This document shows, one piece after another, positions 36,975 to 37,479 of a stretch of 37,479 bases of DNA. Every line of letters begins with the position of its first letter. Position 1 is the stretch's first letter. Below the pieces are notes generated by a model. That model did not search any database, was not told the DNA's origin, and saw only the letters and a program-made list of their open reading frames with translations. This DNA is from an uncultured Bacillota bacterium. Lineage in GTDB: Bacteria; Bacillota; Sulfobacillia; JAMDAP01. The position numbers were made by a program, and so were the translations under genes. The stretch covers positions 1 through 37,479 of the forward strand of contig CALMNP010000213.1 in assembly GCA_937868875.1 (NCBI GenBank), read 5' to 3'.

Positions 36975-37479
36975 GCCCACACCAGTCCCTTCACGAACTC
37001 CTCGTCCACCCGGGAGACGAAGCGCGCCAGCAGGCGGCCGGCCCGGGCCACGTTCTCCAGCGAGAGCGTCTCGACGGAGGTATGCATGTACTTGATGGGC
37101 ACGGAGAGGACGGCCGTGGGAACACCGGCCGCCACCACCTGCATGGACCAGGCGTCCGTGCCCGTGTGTCCGGGCGCCGCCTCGATCTGCACGTTCATGT
37201 CCAGCTCCCGGGCCGCCTCGCGCAGGGCCTCGAAGACGCGGGGGCTGATATTCGGCCCCATGGTCAGGACCGGCCCCCTGGCCGGATCCCAGGTCTCGTC
37301 CTCCTCGGTCCCGGGCTGCTGGGCGAAGGTCACGTCCACAGCGATGGCCACGTCGGGGGCCAGTTGGTAGGTCACGGTCTCTGCACCAGCTGAGGTGATC
37401 TCCTCGGCCGTGGTGGCCACCGCCAGGACCTCCGCCTGGAACTGCGCGCGCTCCAGCTCCTGGAGGCACTCGTAGAGGA
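36971..37479 (-). CDS. M42-family aminopeptidase, N-terminal part beyond the window
   Basis: The C-terminal part (about 168 residues) of another M42 peptidase, open to the right window edge; a GTG at 37420 is internal, not the start. Visible residues are ATTAEEITSAGA (the Glu-Glu pair), AIAVDVTFA (Asp ligand) and PIKYMHTSVET (final His), so this half of the active site is intact. It is the most upstream of three tandem M42 genes joined by 4-bp overlaps. Confidence 0.88.
   Translation of the reverse strand, partial: LYECLQELERAQFQAEVLAVATTAEEITSAGAETVTYQLAPDVAIAVDVTFAQQPGTEEDETWDPARGPVLTMGPNISPRVFEALREAARELDMNVQIEAAPGHTGTDAWSMQVVAAGVPTAVLSVPIKYMHTSVETLSLENVARAGRLLARFVSRVDEEFVKGLVWA

Noticed and set aside
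35871-37469. A single 532-codon M42 protein
   Set aside because: The first 160 or so codons are the neighbouring M42 gene read in another frame; the real start is the GTG overlapping that gene's stop.

Overview
The window is a dense, high-GC bacterial chromosome segment of about 31 protein genes; 28 are on the minus strand and a three-gene block (14624-19102) is on the plus strand. I see no rRNA, tRNA, insertion sequence, phage gene or CRISPR array. AddAB-type recombination genes, a CsoR copper sensor, a DUF1405 protein, YhaO/YhaN-like proteins, strong AGGAGG-type ribosome binding sites and frequent GTG/TTG starts suggest a high-GC, Firmicutes-type organism, perhaps Symbiobacterium-like (inference, no search done). 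A full cytochrome c maturation System I in such a genome is notable.

Layout, read along the minus strand from the right end: three consecutive M42 peptidase genes (the first cut by the window edge, the third lacking key catalytic residues), a metallo-beta-lactamase-fold protein and a PilZ protein; then addB, addA, an SbcD/YhaO-like nuclease and an SbcC/YhaN-like ATPase in a tightly coupled DNA-end-processing block; then RNase HI with an N-terminal Cys-rich extension; then a MoeA-like molybdopterin-binding protein with tatC. The plus-strand block is moxR, a DUF58 protein and a membrane transglutaminase. Divergent from it run ccdA, a ResA-like thioredoxin and a DUF1405 membrane protein; then csoR, copA and copZ (copper sensing and export); then the cytochrome c maturation genes ccmE, ccmF, two accessory genes, ccmA, ccmB, ccmC and a small ccmD; finally icd and mdh (TCA cycle; mdh runs off the left edge).

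Functionally, 2464-14181 is a redox and copper block: CcdA and the ResA-like protein supply reductant for apocytochrome c thiols, CcmABCDEF handle heme, and CsoR/CopA/CopZ control copper. Regulation is readable in places: consensus sigma-A-type promoters precede icd, csoR, copA and ccdA; CsoR-type operators lie just downstream of the -10 boxes of csoR and copA; and terminator hairpins overlap promoters or ribosome binding sites at the csoR/copA, copZ/ccmE and pilZ/addB junctions. The icd-mdh transcript begins with a leader of about 200 nt containing an internal terminator-like hairpin. The most unusual items are the two CcmI-motif proteins in the ccm operon, the CxxxY-type CcmE, the degenerate M42 paralogue, the P-loop-less AddB, and the icd leader.
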